DNA of 64,000 nt from Typhlomys cinereus (GCA_023101885.1 JALPQD010000101.1:5302100-5366099), one strand, 5' to 3'. Numbered from the stretch's first letter, positions 1-13,400 are shown. Notes: generated by a model from the letters alone, not told the origin. Numbers and translations: made by a program.

Positions 1-1620
1 TAAAGTAGTTCCCTGGCTGAATGACTGGTTTATATTACTGCCTCATGCTCATGAATGCTAAGAAAAGAAAGCTCAGGGTTGGCTGACTTTCCTTAGTATG
101 TCAATAGCAATGATTGTTTTCTAGCAATCGCACACCCCTTGCCATTTGCAGCTGAGAGTGGGTACATCTTAAGTCTACAGCTCATCCGTCCTAGCTCCCA
201 TACCTGGGGAGGAGACCAAGCAGCTCTGGGAGGGGGATCCTGCAGGCAAGGGGTGCTGCAAAGCCTCCTGGGATTGGGCAGGATGTCTATATGAGGGGAA
301 GACGATACAAGCAAGATGCTGTCCGATGTGCTTGTAACTGATACCCATGCTGGAGAAAGGATTTGGGAAACTAACAGCATGTTGGCCCTTCACAGGCAAT
401 TTTGTAAGACTGCTGCTCTGGTGCATTTGCATTCCTGCTGAATGGGCTGTTTCGAATGTCCTTGTCAATCTGCCCGGACTCAACAGACCAAGAAAATGTG
501 TTTGGAACATGGCCATATACCAGGATAAATGCAGGTTAGTTTTTACTCAAAGATATTAAGATGGTCATGTGCTTTTCCCCCTAATATGTGAATTCTTTTT
601 ATGAAATATGGCTGATGTTCCAAGTATGAATGAATTCGGGGATTTTGAATGCATGTCCCTACAAAACTTAGTTAGGACTTTATCCTCCCCTCTCATGTCC
701 CTCTGGAATCTTCTGTGTCATGCCCTAGAGTCTGACATTTGGAAAGGAGGAGAAAATACTGAGGAGAACAGATGAAGAGGGCAAGTTGCTATAGTGGATA
801 TTTCTGTTTGGACAGAAGGGGTCCAAATGAAAACAGGAAGAGATAAGGAAGCCTTCCAGAGAAATAACTCTAACTTAAGGAGAGAGTGTAGGGTTTGAAC
901 GTGTCTTCACTGTCCTGTGCTTCTGACCCTGGAAGCTCACAAAGGGCATAGCGTATCTTCCAGCTTGGCGTGGTCAGTAGAAAGGTACCAGGCCCTGTTG
1001 GAATCCTGTTTGTAATCCAAAGCTTTCCATTCAAAGAACCTAAAGCAGGGGATGGCGCTGAAGCTTACAAAGATGAGTCTTCTCATTAGCAGATTCTCAC
1101 ACTGGCCAGAGGATGGAGTGAACCCTACCACATGTACATACATTTGTGAGTTTGAGGAAGCTGGTGGACGCCACATGCTCCCTGTATATGGTGTGAAGTG
1201 GGGGAAGCCGTGTGCATAGGACAAAGTCACACAACATGAACACACTAGACCTTTCTCCCCCACAGAGGATGTGTTACAAGACCCATGAGCAAGGCCCACT
1301 CACAATAAGCTTTTTCGTGTGTGTGCATACCAAACCCGAATACCTTTCCCATAGACACACACATGTGTCCCAGCACCATGGTCTTGACTTTCAGAGTCTC
1401 AGGTATCCCCAGAAACAAATAACATATTTTTTTTTTGTTTCTTCACAATTTCTTTGACTGATCGTAGCTATTGCCACATGATTCTTTTTCATTTCCTTAA
1501 TTATACAACTTTCACCTTTAACTGAAGCTAAGACCATTGAAGGCAAAAGCACGGTCAGGGGACAACTGTATTTCCCGCTAAGGAGTCTTTCCTATGTCTC
1601 TCTCGGCTCTAGGCATTCTT
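1..1620. other. Unique sequence, no feature recognised
   Basis: I see no repeat family, RNA gene, splice-bounded exon or long open frame with protein-like composition here. The short open frames overlap on both strands and resemble nothing I know. Treat this as intergenic or intronic DNA. Confidence 0.5.
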
Positions 1621-1624
1621 CCCA

Positions 1625-1760
1625 GGATTTTATAAAGAATGTCTTATTTAGTCCTTGCCACAGCTTGGGCTACTGTGAAATGTTCCTGCTTTATAGTGGA
1701 AGATTCTCTACAACCACAGACTCACTTGGGCACACGATAGCTTTGGAAGACTCACTTTGG
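1625..1760 (-). repeat. MIR-like SINE relic
   Basis: The order of words (a 'tcttatttagtccttgccac' block, then a region in the position of the 'gatgaggaaactgaggc' block) follows the reverse complement of the ancient mammalian MIR core. It is very diverged, so this is a weak call. Confidence 0.4.
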
Positions 1761-2700
1761 AACATGTGCTCCCTGTTCTCAAAATAGCAACTGAGTCGTC
1801 TGTGCTTTTTACAGTTTTCCTGTGTGGGGTTGGCAATCATTATCTACATTTTTGTTTCTAAGGAGCTAGCTGCCAGCAAGAGCAAATAAATGGTCAAATG
1901 AAATCCAGGGTAAGCATTGATAGATGGAGACTAATTGATCATAGAATACAAAGGACCAGGGAGAGTCAAGCAGGAGTCTTCTGTTATTACCAATACAGAC
2001 TTGAAAAGGATGTTCTGGGAACAAATCGGCTCTGGGTTAGAGACATGACACTTGGAAACATCATGGAAGAGACATCCTAGGACTGATGACTCTCATCCCT
2101 TGCAAATGGAAGACTAGATTTGTGCAACTTACAGCTTGTGATCTGAGCAAAAGAGAGAGGCAAGGGGAATCCAAAGATTTTTTGACATTATTGCAACTGT
2201 TCATGAGTCACACTGTCTGCATGTACCCTTATGTATGGTCAGAAAGACGTCAAGAAAACCAACTTTCTGTGATTCCTCTAAAATCATGAGAAATATGCTG
2301 TACACTGGCAGAGATGGATAAATAGAAATAATGGTAGAAACAGGTGATTAAACCTTTACAGACATTCACAGAGAGGTCAATGGCAGAAGCAAGAGGAATG
2401 TTTGTACAAGGAGGGAGTTCAGAATCTAGAGGCATACCCCTTTGGTCTCTACATATCACTCTGTGATAGATCAGCTTTCTCTTTCAGTCTATGCACTGTT
2501 CATCACAACACTGTGGCTCATATGATTTGGATAATTTTAGCGTTTCAGGTCAATCGTCTTCTGCTGTCGTTCAGATTAAAAATAGCTCAGAATCAAAATT
2601 TATGTCTTACATTCTGTCTATCCAATTATGGTTCAGGAGTAAATGGTCATAAAAGCATAATCATCCCTTCAAATAAAATGTATTAGGACTTTGACACAGA
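1761..2700. other. Unique sequence, no feature recognised
   Basis: No recognisable repeat or gene. Short open frames at 1898-2080, 2086-2289 and 2402-2686 have no recognisable domains and no supporting signals. Confidence 0.45.
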
Positions 2701-2714
2701 GATGAGCACAGGGT

Positions 2715-2990
2715 GGACAAAATGCCGTTGCAACCAGTCTCACAGGACCACATACCATTTGGTTCTTTTGGTGTAAAACATGGAGATTTGGGAAGTAGAT
2801 TGGTGATTGCCTAGGACTTGAGAAGGGGTGCTATAGGTTAGGGAGAGATGATAGGTAAAGAACATTCAGTTTCTTCGAGGGTGGCACAAATATTCAAATA
2901 TTGATTGCATTGATCATGACATATCCTAGATATATCAAAACCCACTAACTCCCACATTTGGATGGGATAAGAGAATTATATAGCAGCAAA
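2715..2990 (+). repeat. Ancient L1M-like 3' end (weak)
   Basis: The pattern of an 'agattggtgattgcctaggacttgagaagggg' stretch followed by a 'gggtggcacaaat' stretch resembles the common eutherian motif 'gtggttgccaggg(a/g)ctgggg...' found at old L1 3' ends. It is heavily decayed. Confidence 0.35.
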
Positions 2991-3057
2991 ACTGCTGTCA
3001 ATAAATGCATTGGTTTATGAAATGCAATCGCTGTGCAAAGAACTGATGTAGTTACTT

Positions 3058-3422
3058 TTCTTTCTGCTGTTATGAGATGATACATATGCACAACTTAAAG
3101 GGAGAAAGGAAGACTTGTTTGGTTAACTGATCCACAGAGGTCCATTCTGGCAAGAACAAAAGGTATGGCTTAGAGATAGAAGCTGAAGGTGGTTCAGGTC
3201 ACTGCTACCATCGAGGAAGCAGAGAGAGCAAGAAGCAAAACTGCAAGAGCAAGCAGGGCTGGGCTACCCAAGCTCAAGGCTGCCCCCTGTGATATGCTTT
3301 CCTCCAGCAAGATTCTACCTCTTACCTTTTCAAACGTCAGTTATTAAAACATCAAACATCATTAGCTAAGGATTCAGGCATATGAACTTGTGTGGGACAA
3401 CTCGCATTCAAACCATAAGAAG
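3058..3422 (+). repeat. Mid-size rodent repeat, family B (DNA-transposon-like)
   Basis: It begins 'tttctgctgttatgagatga' and ends 'tgtgtgggacaactcgcattcaaaccataag'. The same start and end recur at 45808-46172 and, in part, at 54236-54590. Internal words (agagagcaagaagc, cttcctccagcaagattctacctc) match a family common in muroid genomes. I cannot name the family with certainty; a non-autonomous DNA element (URR1-like) is one possibility. Confidence 0.6.
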
Positions 3423-4750
3423 ACCCATGTGTGAATAACTTTGGATGCAAAGAGATGGACAGACTCTATTTTATCCAACAGTACTGAAGAGACTTAATAA
3501 CCACATAATTCACTGAATTGGGGAGTAGCTGTCCCCATAGATGTCAGCACAACACAGCAGCAGCTCTTGGCTTTCTCAGCACTGGATGTGAATTCTTGCA
3601 CTGGAGATCTGGCTAGGAAGTCCTTGAGCTATTTGCTTTGCATCCAGACCGAAACCCAGAAGAACAGGAACTCAAGCTCTGGCATGTGGGATGTAGTTCG
3701 GTAGCCAGAGAGATTTCTTCCTCCAAAGATTAATGAACCACAGAGATGCCAGTCCAATCCTTTCCACCAGCCACAGAGTCAGTTCTCAGAAGCTTGCTTC
3801 ACCAATGTTCGGAAAAGGTTCCAACTGGAAAAAGTCAGGAAAACTCGGTCCAAGAGACTTTTGTACATTTTTTTATGAATAACAGCGTAACAACCCATCT
3901 AGAACATTCTATAAGCAATACTACAAGCTTTGTCTTTATAGTTAGGCATGAGGAATCAAGAGGAAAAAGGCATTGAAATCAGGAGTCAAATTTCAAAGTC
4001 AATTAAGTTGAACCTCTGTTAGGCCCTGGATATTTTCTAAATTAATTGACCATCAAATTCTTCCCCTCTACATCTGCATTCCATTAGAGATCATGAAACT
4101 ATTGGGGGTTTCTTTGCTACTTACAGCTAAGATTGTGTAGGCATCAGACTGGAGAGGCCTGTTCCTTTTCAAACATTATTTGGAGTTCATGAATGAAACG
4201 AGATTATCTCTCCTGTTTATATGTTACTAGCCCCTTCCGAAGGGCTCAAAGGACTTTGTGTTGTCTTGTCAGTCTTGATAAGGGGAAATAGAGACAGACG
4301 GCTCTGTTAACAGCTGATTTAAAATGAAGACTTGGATTTTCTGCAGTCTTTTGGTGTATGCCAGCAATTTTGTTGGCTGAATTTTCTGAGAGTCATACAT
4401 TCTTTCAGTCTATTTTTTTTCTTCATTCAATTTATTCATTCGAAGGGGAGCTAGATACCAGGTCACACCCGCTGTGAACATGAAGATGGGAGATAGGAGG
4501 AAGGCAACTCCCCCCGCCCCCAGAGAGCTGACAGGCTGACCAAGGGTGAGGATACCTAGAAGTGAATAAATACAAACAACTAAACAAATCCAATACTGGG
4601 ATACCAGGAGATAAATTTATTTGCTTTACATAGGAGGAGCTAGGTTTTATTTTATTTTAGCTAAATAAAATGTGGCGGTAAAAAGAAAATAAGATTTTAT
4701 TTTAGCTCAGTGACCACTGATTGGGCTAAAATAAGAAAGAAAAGCAGAAG
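3423..4750. other. Unique sequence, no feature recognised
   Basis: Apart from a short C-run at 4510-4520 and A/T-rich sequence around 4630-4700, nothing stands out. The open frame at 3746-3976 has no recognisable domain. Confidence 0.45.
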
Positions 4751-4754
4751 TCGT

Positions 4755-5175
4755 TCAGTATGTCAGTTAGATATATAGGTGTCAACTTGACAATTGCAAC
4801 CTGAGCTCTGGGCACATCTGTGAGGAATTAGTAGTTAAGGCGAGTCCTTGAAGCCTACAGGAGACTATCTGATTGATGTGGGAAGACTTAGCTGGTAAAG
4901 AGTGGAACCATTTCCTGGGATAAGTAAGTTGGCATTGTTTGGCATACTTTGGTAGACCTACAGACATTCTGGCAAGTGAGGAAATTTGTCCTTCTCTTAA
5001 TAATCCCTTGGATAAGTGTGGCCAGTTCCCGCCACATTTGATGTTATTAGCTATTCTCTGCCAATCTAGACTAAGAGCTGCAACCAAGAATCCTGAGAAG
5101 GAATAACAGCTTTTTATTCCCCCTAAGCTCTGGGATCCTGAATCTATCAACAAGATGTAGGTAAACTGCAACAGC
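4755..5175 (-). repeat. Mid-size rodent repeat, family A copy 1
   Basis: It opens 'gtcagttagatatataggtgtcaacttgac' and closes 'gatgtaggtaaactgcaacag'. The same skeleton appears at 43848-44400, 48945-49350, 50655-51000 and 55680-56110 in both orientations. Across copies the ends read roughly CAGTTA-NN-TGCAT, an imperfect inverted terminal repeat like those of non-autonomous hAT elements. I could not see a clear 8-bp target duplication. Confidence 0.6.
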
Positions 5176-7255
5176 TATATAGGGAAAAACTGGGAGTGCT
5201 ATGTGCTGTGTACACAGAGAAGAGTTAATACGAAGGAAATACAGAGAAAAGGAACAGACAGGCAATGCAGGGAAGTTCAGCAAAACAGAAATAAGAATCA
5301 TGCCATATATGTGGTGGGCACTGTGTTGAAAGTTAGCAAAAAGTCGCATTGGCTACTGGCCATGTTAGCAACTCACTGACCACTTAACCGTGAGTCTACA
5401 CTTCAAGATGCAATGGTCCACACGCTTACCTCATGCCAGACTTACAATCCGAATAACTGTCTTATTACCAACATATTTCCTATTAGAGACGAGAGTGGAA
5501 TAGGTGGATTGGACCACTAACTCACATAGCAAGCAACTTACATGGAGAGAAGGGGCTGTTTGATTATGCACTACTTGGGGACGAAGAGGAGGCCCCAGGA
5601 AACAGCAGGTGTGAGCAGATACACTGAGCAAAGTCAAGGTTGAGGTGCAGCTTGCTGGGAAGCGGTCTGTTGGAGTAAGTGAGGTTGGTTAGAATTTCTT
5701 CCAGAAGTTTTCCAAGGGTCATTAGAATAATCCAAATGGTTCATTCTGCTTGAGGCAGGGGCTCCGCAGATCCTGTGGATGTTGGTATTGTGCAGCCTGT
5801 AGCTACAGTAGGAGGCAGCAGCAACTGGAACTCTTCTGGGCTCAAGGTTAACTAATATAGGAAGATTCCAAGCCTTAAGTTGACCTCCTTGTTGACTCCT
5901 ATTCCAGCCCTCATTACCTCAACATCAAGGTCATCATCAGTATTAAGGGCAAAACCAACATCTTTGGTTTTTTAATGTTTGGATGCAGGCACAGGGAACC
6001 AATGGAGAAAGACTGTGGGATGGCGTGTTTGTGACTGGGTTATTGCTCCTGTATAGCTGTCCTTTCCACAGGCAGGCAGGCCACAGGGCACCTGAGTGGC
6101 ATCTTCATGTGAAATGGGCCACACAGAAGCTCCTCCCTTGGTCTGCCTGAGTGACTTCAGAAGTCTGTAGTCTGGGCTCATCGGTTCTTCCTTGGTGGAG
6201 GGTCATGCTAAACTTAGCTGTGGCCAGCCAGTGTGTGGAAAAGAAAGCACACAGCTAAAAGGTCATGGATGGAAATGCCAAGCTGGAGACGCCCTGGAAA
6301 GTTCCTGCTCATTTGCTGTCTACATTGAGCCATGAGCCCGTGGGCCATTCCCCCTGCTTGGTTTCATTATACTATGGTTTGAGCCCAAGAACATGCCTTT
6401 CAGATAGAGGCTGGGCCAACAAGCCCAGTTCACAATGGCTTCCTCTGTGTGGCCCACCCCAACTTTACGACCAGAGCCCCGGATAAACAGCAGGCTCCAG
6501 GGATCCCATGAAGAGGACCTTCAGGGAGAATTCCAGAAGCTTCTTCTGTTGCTTCCCAGAATCAGAGTTTCCCTAGGGAACCCAGTCCAGCCACAAACAC
6601 CGGGATTCATCCCGCTGTTCTGATTGCAATTCATAAAGAAAAAGAAACTTTTCTTTCTAATTCTAGAAGCAAAATCTGTTCACTAATGAAATCTTGGAAA
6701 ATGCAGAGATTTTAAAAAAAGGAAGAAGTCTGGTAAGGAAGTTGAAGGGTTATGACAGGAAAAGGAAAGGATGGAATTGGGAATTAAGGGGCAAAAAATA
6801 TCTTAAATTCACTATATTTTATGTATGCAACACTAAAAATAAAAATATATATTATTTAAAAATAAATAAAAAAGAAGCAAATACAAATCTCACTTTGGGT
6901 TTGTGCAGGCATCTTACCTGGTGAGCTATCTGCCTGCCTTCCCTTAAGGGTTTCTAATTTTTTTTGGTCTGGTATTTGAGTTAGGGTGACACAAAAGTAA
7001 CTAATATAGTCATGATCTTGTTATACTTTCTACTATTTGGAGTAAATCTCTAAGTAGATTTTGCTTACTATAAAATAAATATAAACTTATTGTCCTTTTT
7101 AATAAAATACACATTTTATAAAAAGTAATAATGTAAACAAGTATACATTAAATATGTCATTACAAAACAGAATACAGCAGAAAATAGAGTATAGTCCATG
7201 TGCAGAATCATTCCACATGTTTCTAATATGCGTTTGTATGATTTACTCTTTATTT
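5176..7255. other. Mostly unique sequence
   Basis: No gene is recognised. 6820-6880 is an A/T-rich stretch with AAATAAATAAA-like runs that could be a decayed retroelement tail. 6905-6940 has a faint tRNA-SINE-like 'cttacctggtgagctatctgcctgcc' in reverse orientation. The rest has no recognisable repeat. Confidence 0.45.
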
Positions 7256-7256
7256 A

Positions 7257-7605
7257 TGAGAGAGAATGTGTGTGTGTTGTGCATGTGTGTGTGAGAGAGA
7301 GAAAGACAGAGCGAGAGAGAGAAGAAAAAGGGAGGGAAGGACAGAAAGAGAAGGAAGGAAAGAGAAAAATTAATAAAGGAGAAAAAAGGCAAGAAGGAAA
7401 TTGGAAGAAAGAAAAAAAGAAAAAAAGAAAGAAAGAAATGTAGGATAGGGAGGGAAGGACAGAAAGGAAGAGAAAGAGAAAAAGGAAAAAGAAAGAGAAA
7501 AAACATAAATAAAGGAGAAAGAAAGCAGGGAGGAAGTTGAAAGAAAGAAAGCAAAAAAGAGAGAAAGAAAGAAGAGAGAGAGAAAGAAGGAAGGAAAGAA
7601 TCATC
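7257..7605 (+). repeat. Polypurine (GA/GAAA/GGAA) tract
   Basis: About 340 bp of nearly pure purine on the plus strand, led in by a short TG-rich segment. Long apparent proteins on either strand (Arg/Lys/Glu or Phe/Leu/Ser rich) are artefacts of the simple sequence. Confidence 0.95.
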
Positions 7606-8604
7606 TTTCTGGATATGGAAAATAAACAAGCAATGTAGGGCGCACTCTCGTCTTTAATGCAACTCACTTTGCCATCACAGTATGATCATTACATCTTTAC
7701 TTATTGAAGGCCCAGCTAGACAAGTTCCTCTTTACATCTATTTATAAGTAACTGGCCAGTGACTGAATTGCTCACTTTGCATGGTGGGGGAGGGCAGCTC
7801 CCACTTTTACTGAGCTGGGGTGAGAGGGAGAAAAGTGTAGAGTTCACGCAGGGAGGAAAGTTTCCTTAGAGCATATGCGTCCCCCAGCTGTGGTTTCATT
7901 ATGACCTCACCTTAAATACGGGAACCTAAACACACAGGTACCGATGTTTCCTCCCCTAACTCAGTCAGCAAAATGCTGCACACACCTCACCGTTGTTTTA
8001 TTTAGCTTAGTTCAGCCACATGTTTCAGTTCCATTTTTTCCATTCCTGTAATAAATGCACAGCCCGACCAACATGAGGGCTCAGGGTATTTTTAGTCCAG
8101 GTTATGAGCTCAGGCTGAAGCGTGATGGCAGAAGGGTGCCAAGGGACCTGGCTATACCACATTCACGGGAGACCTGAGAGGGAACAAGGACCGATGTGTG
8201 GCTTCCAGTTTAGGCCTTGCCAGTCTGCCAAAGCCAACCAATGCTCTCTCCATCTTATCTGCCTTCCTAGAGGTTGGCTGGGTGGGTCGACATCAAGCGT
8301 GTGATTAAAAACAATCTCCTACACCCTTGTCTTAGGTAGATAATTCCTTGTTCATGTGCCTAAAGGTTCAGCCTTGAAGTTTCAAGCAGACAGCTATAAC
8401 AACCAACTGCCACACAGGGTAAACACCATTTTTACCACTTTATAGCTGGAAGAATTGAAGCTTAGAAAAAGACTCTAAATTCAGTATCCAAGCCAGATTG
8501 ACCCAAACTTGTTCTTTCTCCATTCCATAGTATGCATCTGTCAAGAGTCTAGGAGGACCACAGGAAATGTTACCAAGGAAAGCTCCATGCTTTAGGAAGA
8601 ATTC
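7606..8604. other. Unique sequence, no feature recognised
   Basis: No repeat family or gene is recognised. The open frame at 8122-8304 has no supporting features. Confidence 0.45.
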
Positions 8605-8775
8605 TGAGACTTCAGGATTGGAGTTGAGCTGTTTAAATCCTGGCCCAGCTGTTGATGCATTATGTTCTTGACCAGTCACATTCTCTTTTCCCCGCTTCCT
8701 ACATCCATAACATAAACGTGAAAAGCCTCTGTCTTAAGCATTAAATGAGATAATCCACGCGAGGACACAGAACAC
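8605..8775 (+). repeat. MIR SINE
   Basis: The core order is preserved: 'aatcctggcccagctgttgatgc', 'gaccagtcaca', 'ttaaatgagataatccacgcgaggacacagaac'. These match the MIR blocks 'cctggctctgccac', 'gggcaagtcac' and 'ttaaatgagataatgcatg...gcac'. Confidence 0.65.
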
Positions 8776-9224
8776 ATCTTCACAGAGCAGGCTCAATAAG
8801 CAGCGGCTGGACAGGTTCCAAACTTCACATCTATTGTCCCAATATAGCACATCTCTCTTTCAAACAGAAGGTACAATAAATGACAACAGTCAAGAAAATA
8901 AACCAGGGCTGAAGACACCATCATGGAAGTCACACTGAAATATGGAACTAGGTATGACTAAGGTGTTGAATATAAAAAGTGATCTGATGGAAGAGAAAAA
9001 AATACTAAACTGAAAGAGCTCTAAGAAAGAATCAAACTGAGAATCTAGAAATCAGAGAAACTGAAAATATAGCTGGTCTTTTGAAATTCTAAGTGGACCT
9101 TAAATATTGTTTCAAGTAATAATATGACAATATGTTGGGAAGCGTCAGCATATGAGTCAATAGTTCCCCACCCCTCTAGGATGTCAAGGAGTCAGGAGAG
9201 AGAAATTGAAATAGCCTAGGAGAG

Positions 9225-9425
9225 GCCAACTAGATGTCTCAAGGGATTAACACACCTGTGTGCAGACTGATTACTGAACTCAATTCTCAGTACCTTGTGA
9301 TGAAGAAGAGAAGTGACACTTGCAAGAAATTGTCCTCTGACCTCCACATGCACACGTGGTATGTTCTCTTTCTGTCTCTTTCTTTCTCTCCCGCTTTCAA
9401 ATATAAACAAACAAATAAATAAACA
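9225..9425 (+). repeat. tRNA-headed SINE with (TC)n and AATAAATAAA tail
   Basis: A degraded tRNA-like head (gatgtctcaagggattaaca ... gaactcaattctcagtacc) is followed by 'ttgtcctctgacctccacatgcacacgtgg', a TCTTTC-rich run, and an 'acaaataaataaac' tail. This is a rodent B2-superfamily layout. Related copies lie at 25579-25795 and 48218-48465. Confidence 0.65.
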
Positions 9426-9464
9426 GAGTGAATATTCCTCTGTAGCTTACTTGGAATACTCACT

Positions 9465-10470
9465 AAAATGGACCCAAACCACATTTCAACAAATTTAAAA
9501 GGTCAGAAATCAGATAAAGCCTGTTTTCAAACCACAATGAATAGAAAGAGTGAAAATTCCCTGATTTTTGGAGACTGGACAATATCCTTCTGATTAATAT
9601 GAGGATTGAGGAACAAATCTAAATATAAAATTTATAAAATAGTTTGGAGCAAACAAAACTGAAAGTGAAACTTCCAGAGATATCTGCAGCGTGCACTGAA
9701 AGCCTATCATAGGGATATTATTGTACCAATGCCCAAGGATAGAACTTACATTGTTGACTCACATAATTGACACAGTATTGACTGCCTGCTAAGTGCCTAT
9801 GTTGATACCATAGACAAATCTATTTTCAGTCTTAATCAGAGAAGCTTCCCTGATGTAGCAAATGGCAGCGAATGCAGAAACCTAGTGCTTCCCAAGATGC
9901 TGAGAATAAAGGGCACTTGAGGACTCAACCCTAAACAATCACAAGAACCCCTTCCAAGGTTCAGGGAACATGGCCAAAGAGGGAGCAGAAGCATGTAAGA
10001 CCCGGGAGATAGAGAGAAGTCTAAAATCAAAACACCAGCAACCAATGAAACTGTGATCTCACGGTAGCTGTGGTAACCTGTCCTGGAGCAGCACGGGACA
10101 GGTACAAACAGCAATCGGCAACCAGTCACAGATTGGGAGTCGCTCGGGTGACCCTGCTCCTTACTGCTGCAATGGTGGCTAAATTCTGGGAGAAGCCCAG
10201 GCATTGACTTCAGTGGTTTATCCGCTGCAGGCTACAAGAGATAGCTCCAAACTCTCAGTCACACAGGTAACCCTGGTTGAGATCAGTGGGTCACAAAACA
10301 AAACAATTCAGAATGAAACCAAATTAAACCAACAATAGACATGAATGTGAGAAAGAGATCTATAGAAAAGAGATGGTGGCAGGGAGAGAAAAGAGGGTGA
10401 GGTAAGTAGGATCAATGTGTCTTATGTGACTGGACTGTCAAAGAGGAAACTCAATAAAGAAGACAACTTT
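9465..10470 (+). mobile_element. Old L1 fragments (ORF2 mid piece plus Lx-like 3' UTR)
   Basis: 9465-9660 can be aligned by eye with the L1 ORF2 segment just after the endonuclease domain. 9690-10330 carries words typical of rodent Lx-type L1 3' UTRs: 'cactgaaagcctatca', 'cagagaagcttccctgatg', 'ggttcagggaacatggccaaagaggg'. The two parts are joined by a deletion. The 122-residue open frame on the minus strand at 9836-10204 lies inside the UTR and is not a gene. Confidence 0.6.
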
Positions 10471-13400
10471 AGAAAAGAGTATTGTGAGACAATGGGATGG
10501 CCTTGGTATGGGGCAGCAAAAGGAAGAAGTTGGTCTAGAAGTTGGTAGTTTTCTTGATAGCTGCTGAGCTCTGAGCAGAAAGATTAGGATTGTGAAAACT
10601 GGAGTTGCTGTGTCCAAAACAGAGTCCTGGATGCTGAGGATGGATGCTATCAGAAGTATCCATGGGTGCTATCAGAAGCACCGACGAGAACCTGGAGGCA
10701 GGACTCATCTATCATAGGATAGACAAGCCACAGGATAAAGCTTCAGGGATGGTCTCTCTCACTTGATGAAGCCTTGTCTGATTCAGGAGAAGACCACACA
10801 CTGTGGGTCTCAAACTCAAATGCCTTCCGGTGTCATGAAGTCTCGGCATGCATGAGCCACCGAGAACGTGGAATTACTTGAGTCTGTTTTCACACATGCT
10901 CACTCACATATTTTTGGAAGCATTTGTGCCCTGTGTATCCTTAGCTTTCCCAGGCTGGAGAGAGATATGCTCACAGAGCTTTCCGGGTGTACTTGCCAGT
11001 GCAACTTGGGGTCTCAGCAAAAAGGCTGCATCTAGGTAGAGCTGATATCCTCTCCGGGGAGAGAGGTCACCGCCCAGTCCCTATTCATTGTTGCCTGTGA
11101 GTGTCTGAGTCAGAAACTTTTTTCCCCCCAGAAAAGCCAGAACTCGTCAATGTTTATGCAAGGCATCCTGATCATTACAGGTAGACTCAATTGAAAAACA
11201 AAACAGACCATCTGGGTAACAGACCTGCCCACACACCCCTGTGTCTCCTCTCTGGGACACATTCCAGTCAACCTGTCACAGACCTGGAAGACAGCTTTTG
11301 ATACCCGAGAGTCAGAGTAACTTGTGGTTTCTTTGGGTTGCACTGATTAAAGGGAAAGAAGCGGGGGGCTGGGGGTGAGGGATTGGGGGGGGGAGTTCTT
11401 AAAAGCCAAGTGAGCAATTTGGGATTAACGGTTTAGTAAGACGATTACTATTGGGGAAAGCAAGACCTTCGGATGCTTCACACTAAACAGACTTTGTGAA
11501 ACCCAGCAGTTATTTTGTTTTCATAGTTAGAATCTGGTGGAGGTAATATTTGCCTTGTGTGCCAACCTGTGCATGTAGACAGATCCAACATGGGGATCAA
11601 CCTGAATTAGGGTGAAAGGATGTGAAGACATTAAACTATAATGACTTGAGGAGATATTTCTCACTTTCTTTTGATCATTCTTTTAGACAGTTTTATCTAC
11701 AGTTCAGATTCTGAAACAGATTAGTCTGTCCATTAGAGTAGACTTCTGGGGCTTCTTACATCTGATCTGATTTTAGTTTTCTAGCACAAGAGCCTCTTTC
11801 TTTCTATCATGTTGCTCAGGTTCTGGGGTGATAGGAATGAATGCTGCAGAAACCTGTGACTATTGGGCAGAAGGATTTGGGGGAGACCTGGGACAGAATG
11901 CTCTCTGATACTGCCCATGCCAAGGGCGACCTCTGCATACAGTTGGCTGACCAGTGCCAATTGTGATAAGAACTAATGACAAGATCCAATAGCAACTCAA
12001 GTCATGGTGCAGCACAGAGCACCTTGTGAGTTTAAAGATTCTTTTTCTCTCCACATCTGGGGATCTGAGAACCTCTCACACCAGACACAAAAGGGAATTA
12101 ATTCTCCCCACAACAAAAATGATTACATTCTTCCAATGGCGTCAGGGAAAAGTTGAGAACATAATATTCATTCCAAGAATTAGCCAAAATCAGATCACAA
12201 GATTGCCTTACTCTGCATAGGAGACATTTGACCTCTTATCTCTCCACAGATTGACCCCAGCCAGTCACAATACTGCTGTGAAGACATCTACTGAACTAAC
12301 CACTTGTTTTTAAGGAATCACCAAGTGCATCTAATGTGGGTGGTTTTACAAACCGAGGTTTGAATCACCTTAACATTTAATAATCATGGATGCAGGCCCA
12401 TCACTGGAAAGTAACAATTTATGTCCAACTTCTATCCTTTGGGGTCTCGTAGTCAACTAGGACTTTCTCTATACCCGGTTATGCATTCTGCGAACTGATT
12501 CAGTGCGCTTGAATTTCTGTGCTGGCATCCTATCCTTGCAGGATGAGGAATGTTAGCACCTGAAGGAGGAAGGCCGGTATCCAGGAAGGCGGTGACTCGG
12601 ATGCACGCCAGGTCTAGAAAGCACAGCATCCGGTGGACTCCTGAATAATCAGTCCTGACAGTAACAGATGGAGTGGAATTTACACACAGGAAATGACTGT
12701 TGGGGATGTCTCTGTGTAATAGCAGGAAGGCTCCCTGGGCTCACCCAGGAATGTCACGTGTCACTGCTCAAAGAGACTGATCACATTTGGTTTGCATTCA
12801 TTCTCCTGAGAGCTTCGTTTCTCTTGGGTCAGGCTCTCCCTGGGATAATCTAATTTTGCTTGTCATCGATGCACCAAGAGGAATAACTTACCCAAATCTA
12901 CAGCTTCACTAAATAGTCCCCGAAGGAACGTTTGCTTGCTTTCATTTGACATGCAGAAATAACCACTGTGGTCATCCTTGTTTTGGAGTTCCATGAATTG
13001 AGAGTCTCTTAGTAATTGAAAAGTCTGGACTAGCAAAGTAGCTATGTTATAGAATACTGCCTTCCACAGCAACACAAAATAGCCATGGCTGTTAAAAAAC
13101 TTGGGCAATATCTCTATTTCTTCCTACATTATTAACTTTACTGTATGGTTTTGCCTTTATTCTATTTAGGAATATTAGCACTATATGGGGTAGACTGTTT
13201 TATAAAATTCCTTCTTCACTTGCAAATAGATAAGCAGTTTAATTTTTCCTCCATGTCTGCCTTTATACTAACAAGTACACAAGCACTAGAAGCATCATGA
13301 AGAAATTGGCTGACATTTAACTTACCCACAAATTAACATTTCTAAGTGTCTGCAGTCCTTCAAGGAGACTTGGTAGTACAAAATGAAACATGATCAAAGA

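Noticed and set aside
4755..5175. Endogenous retrovirus LTR
   Set aside because: No TG...CA ends or LTR-type signals shared between copies; the copies instead share short inverted CAGTTA-type ends.
9836..10204. 122-codon minus-strand frame
   Set aside because: Lies inside an old L1 3' UTR read antisense.
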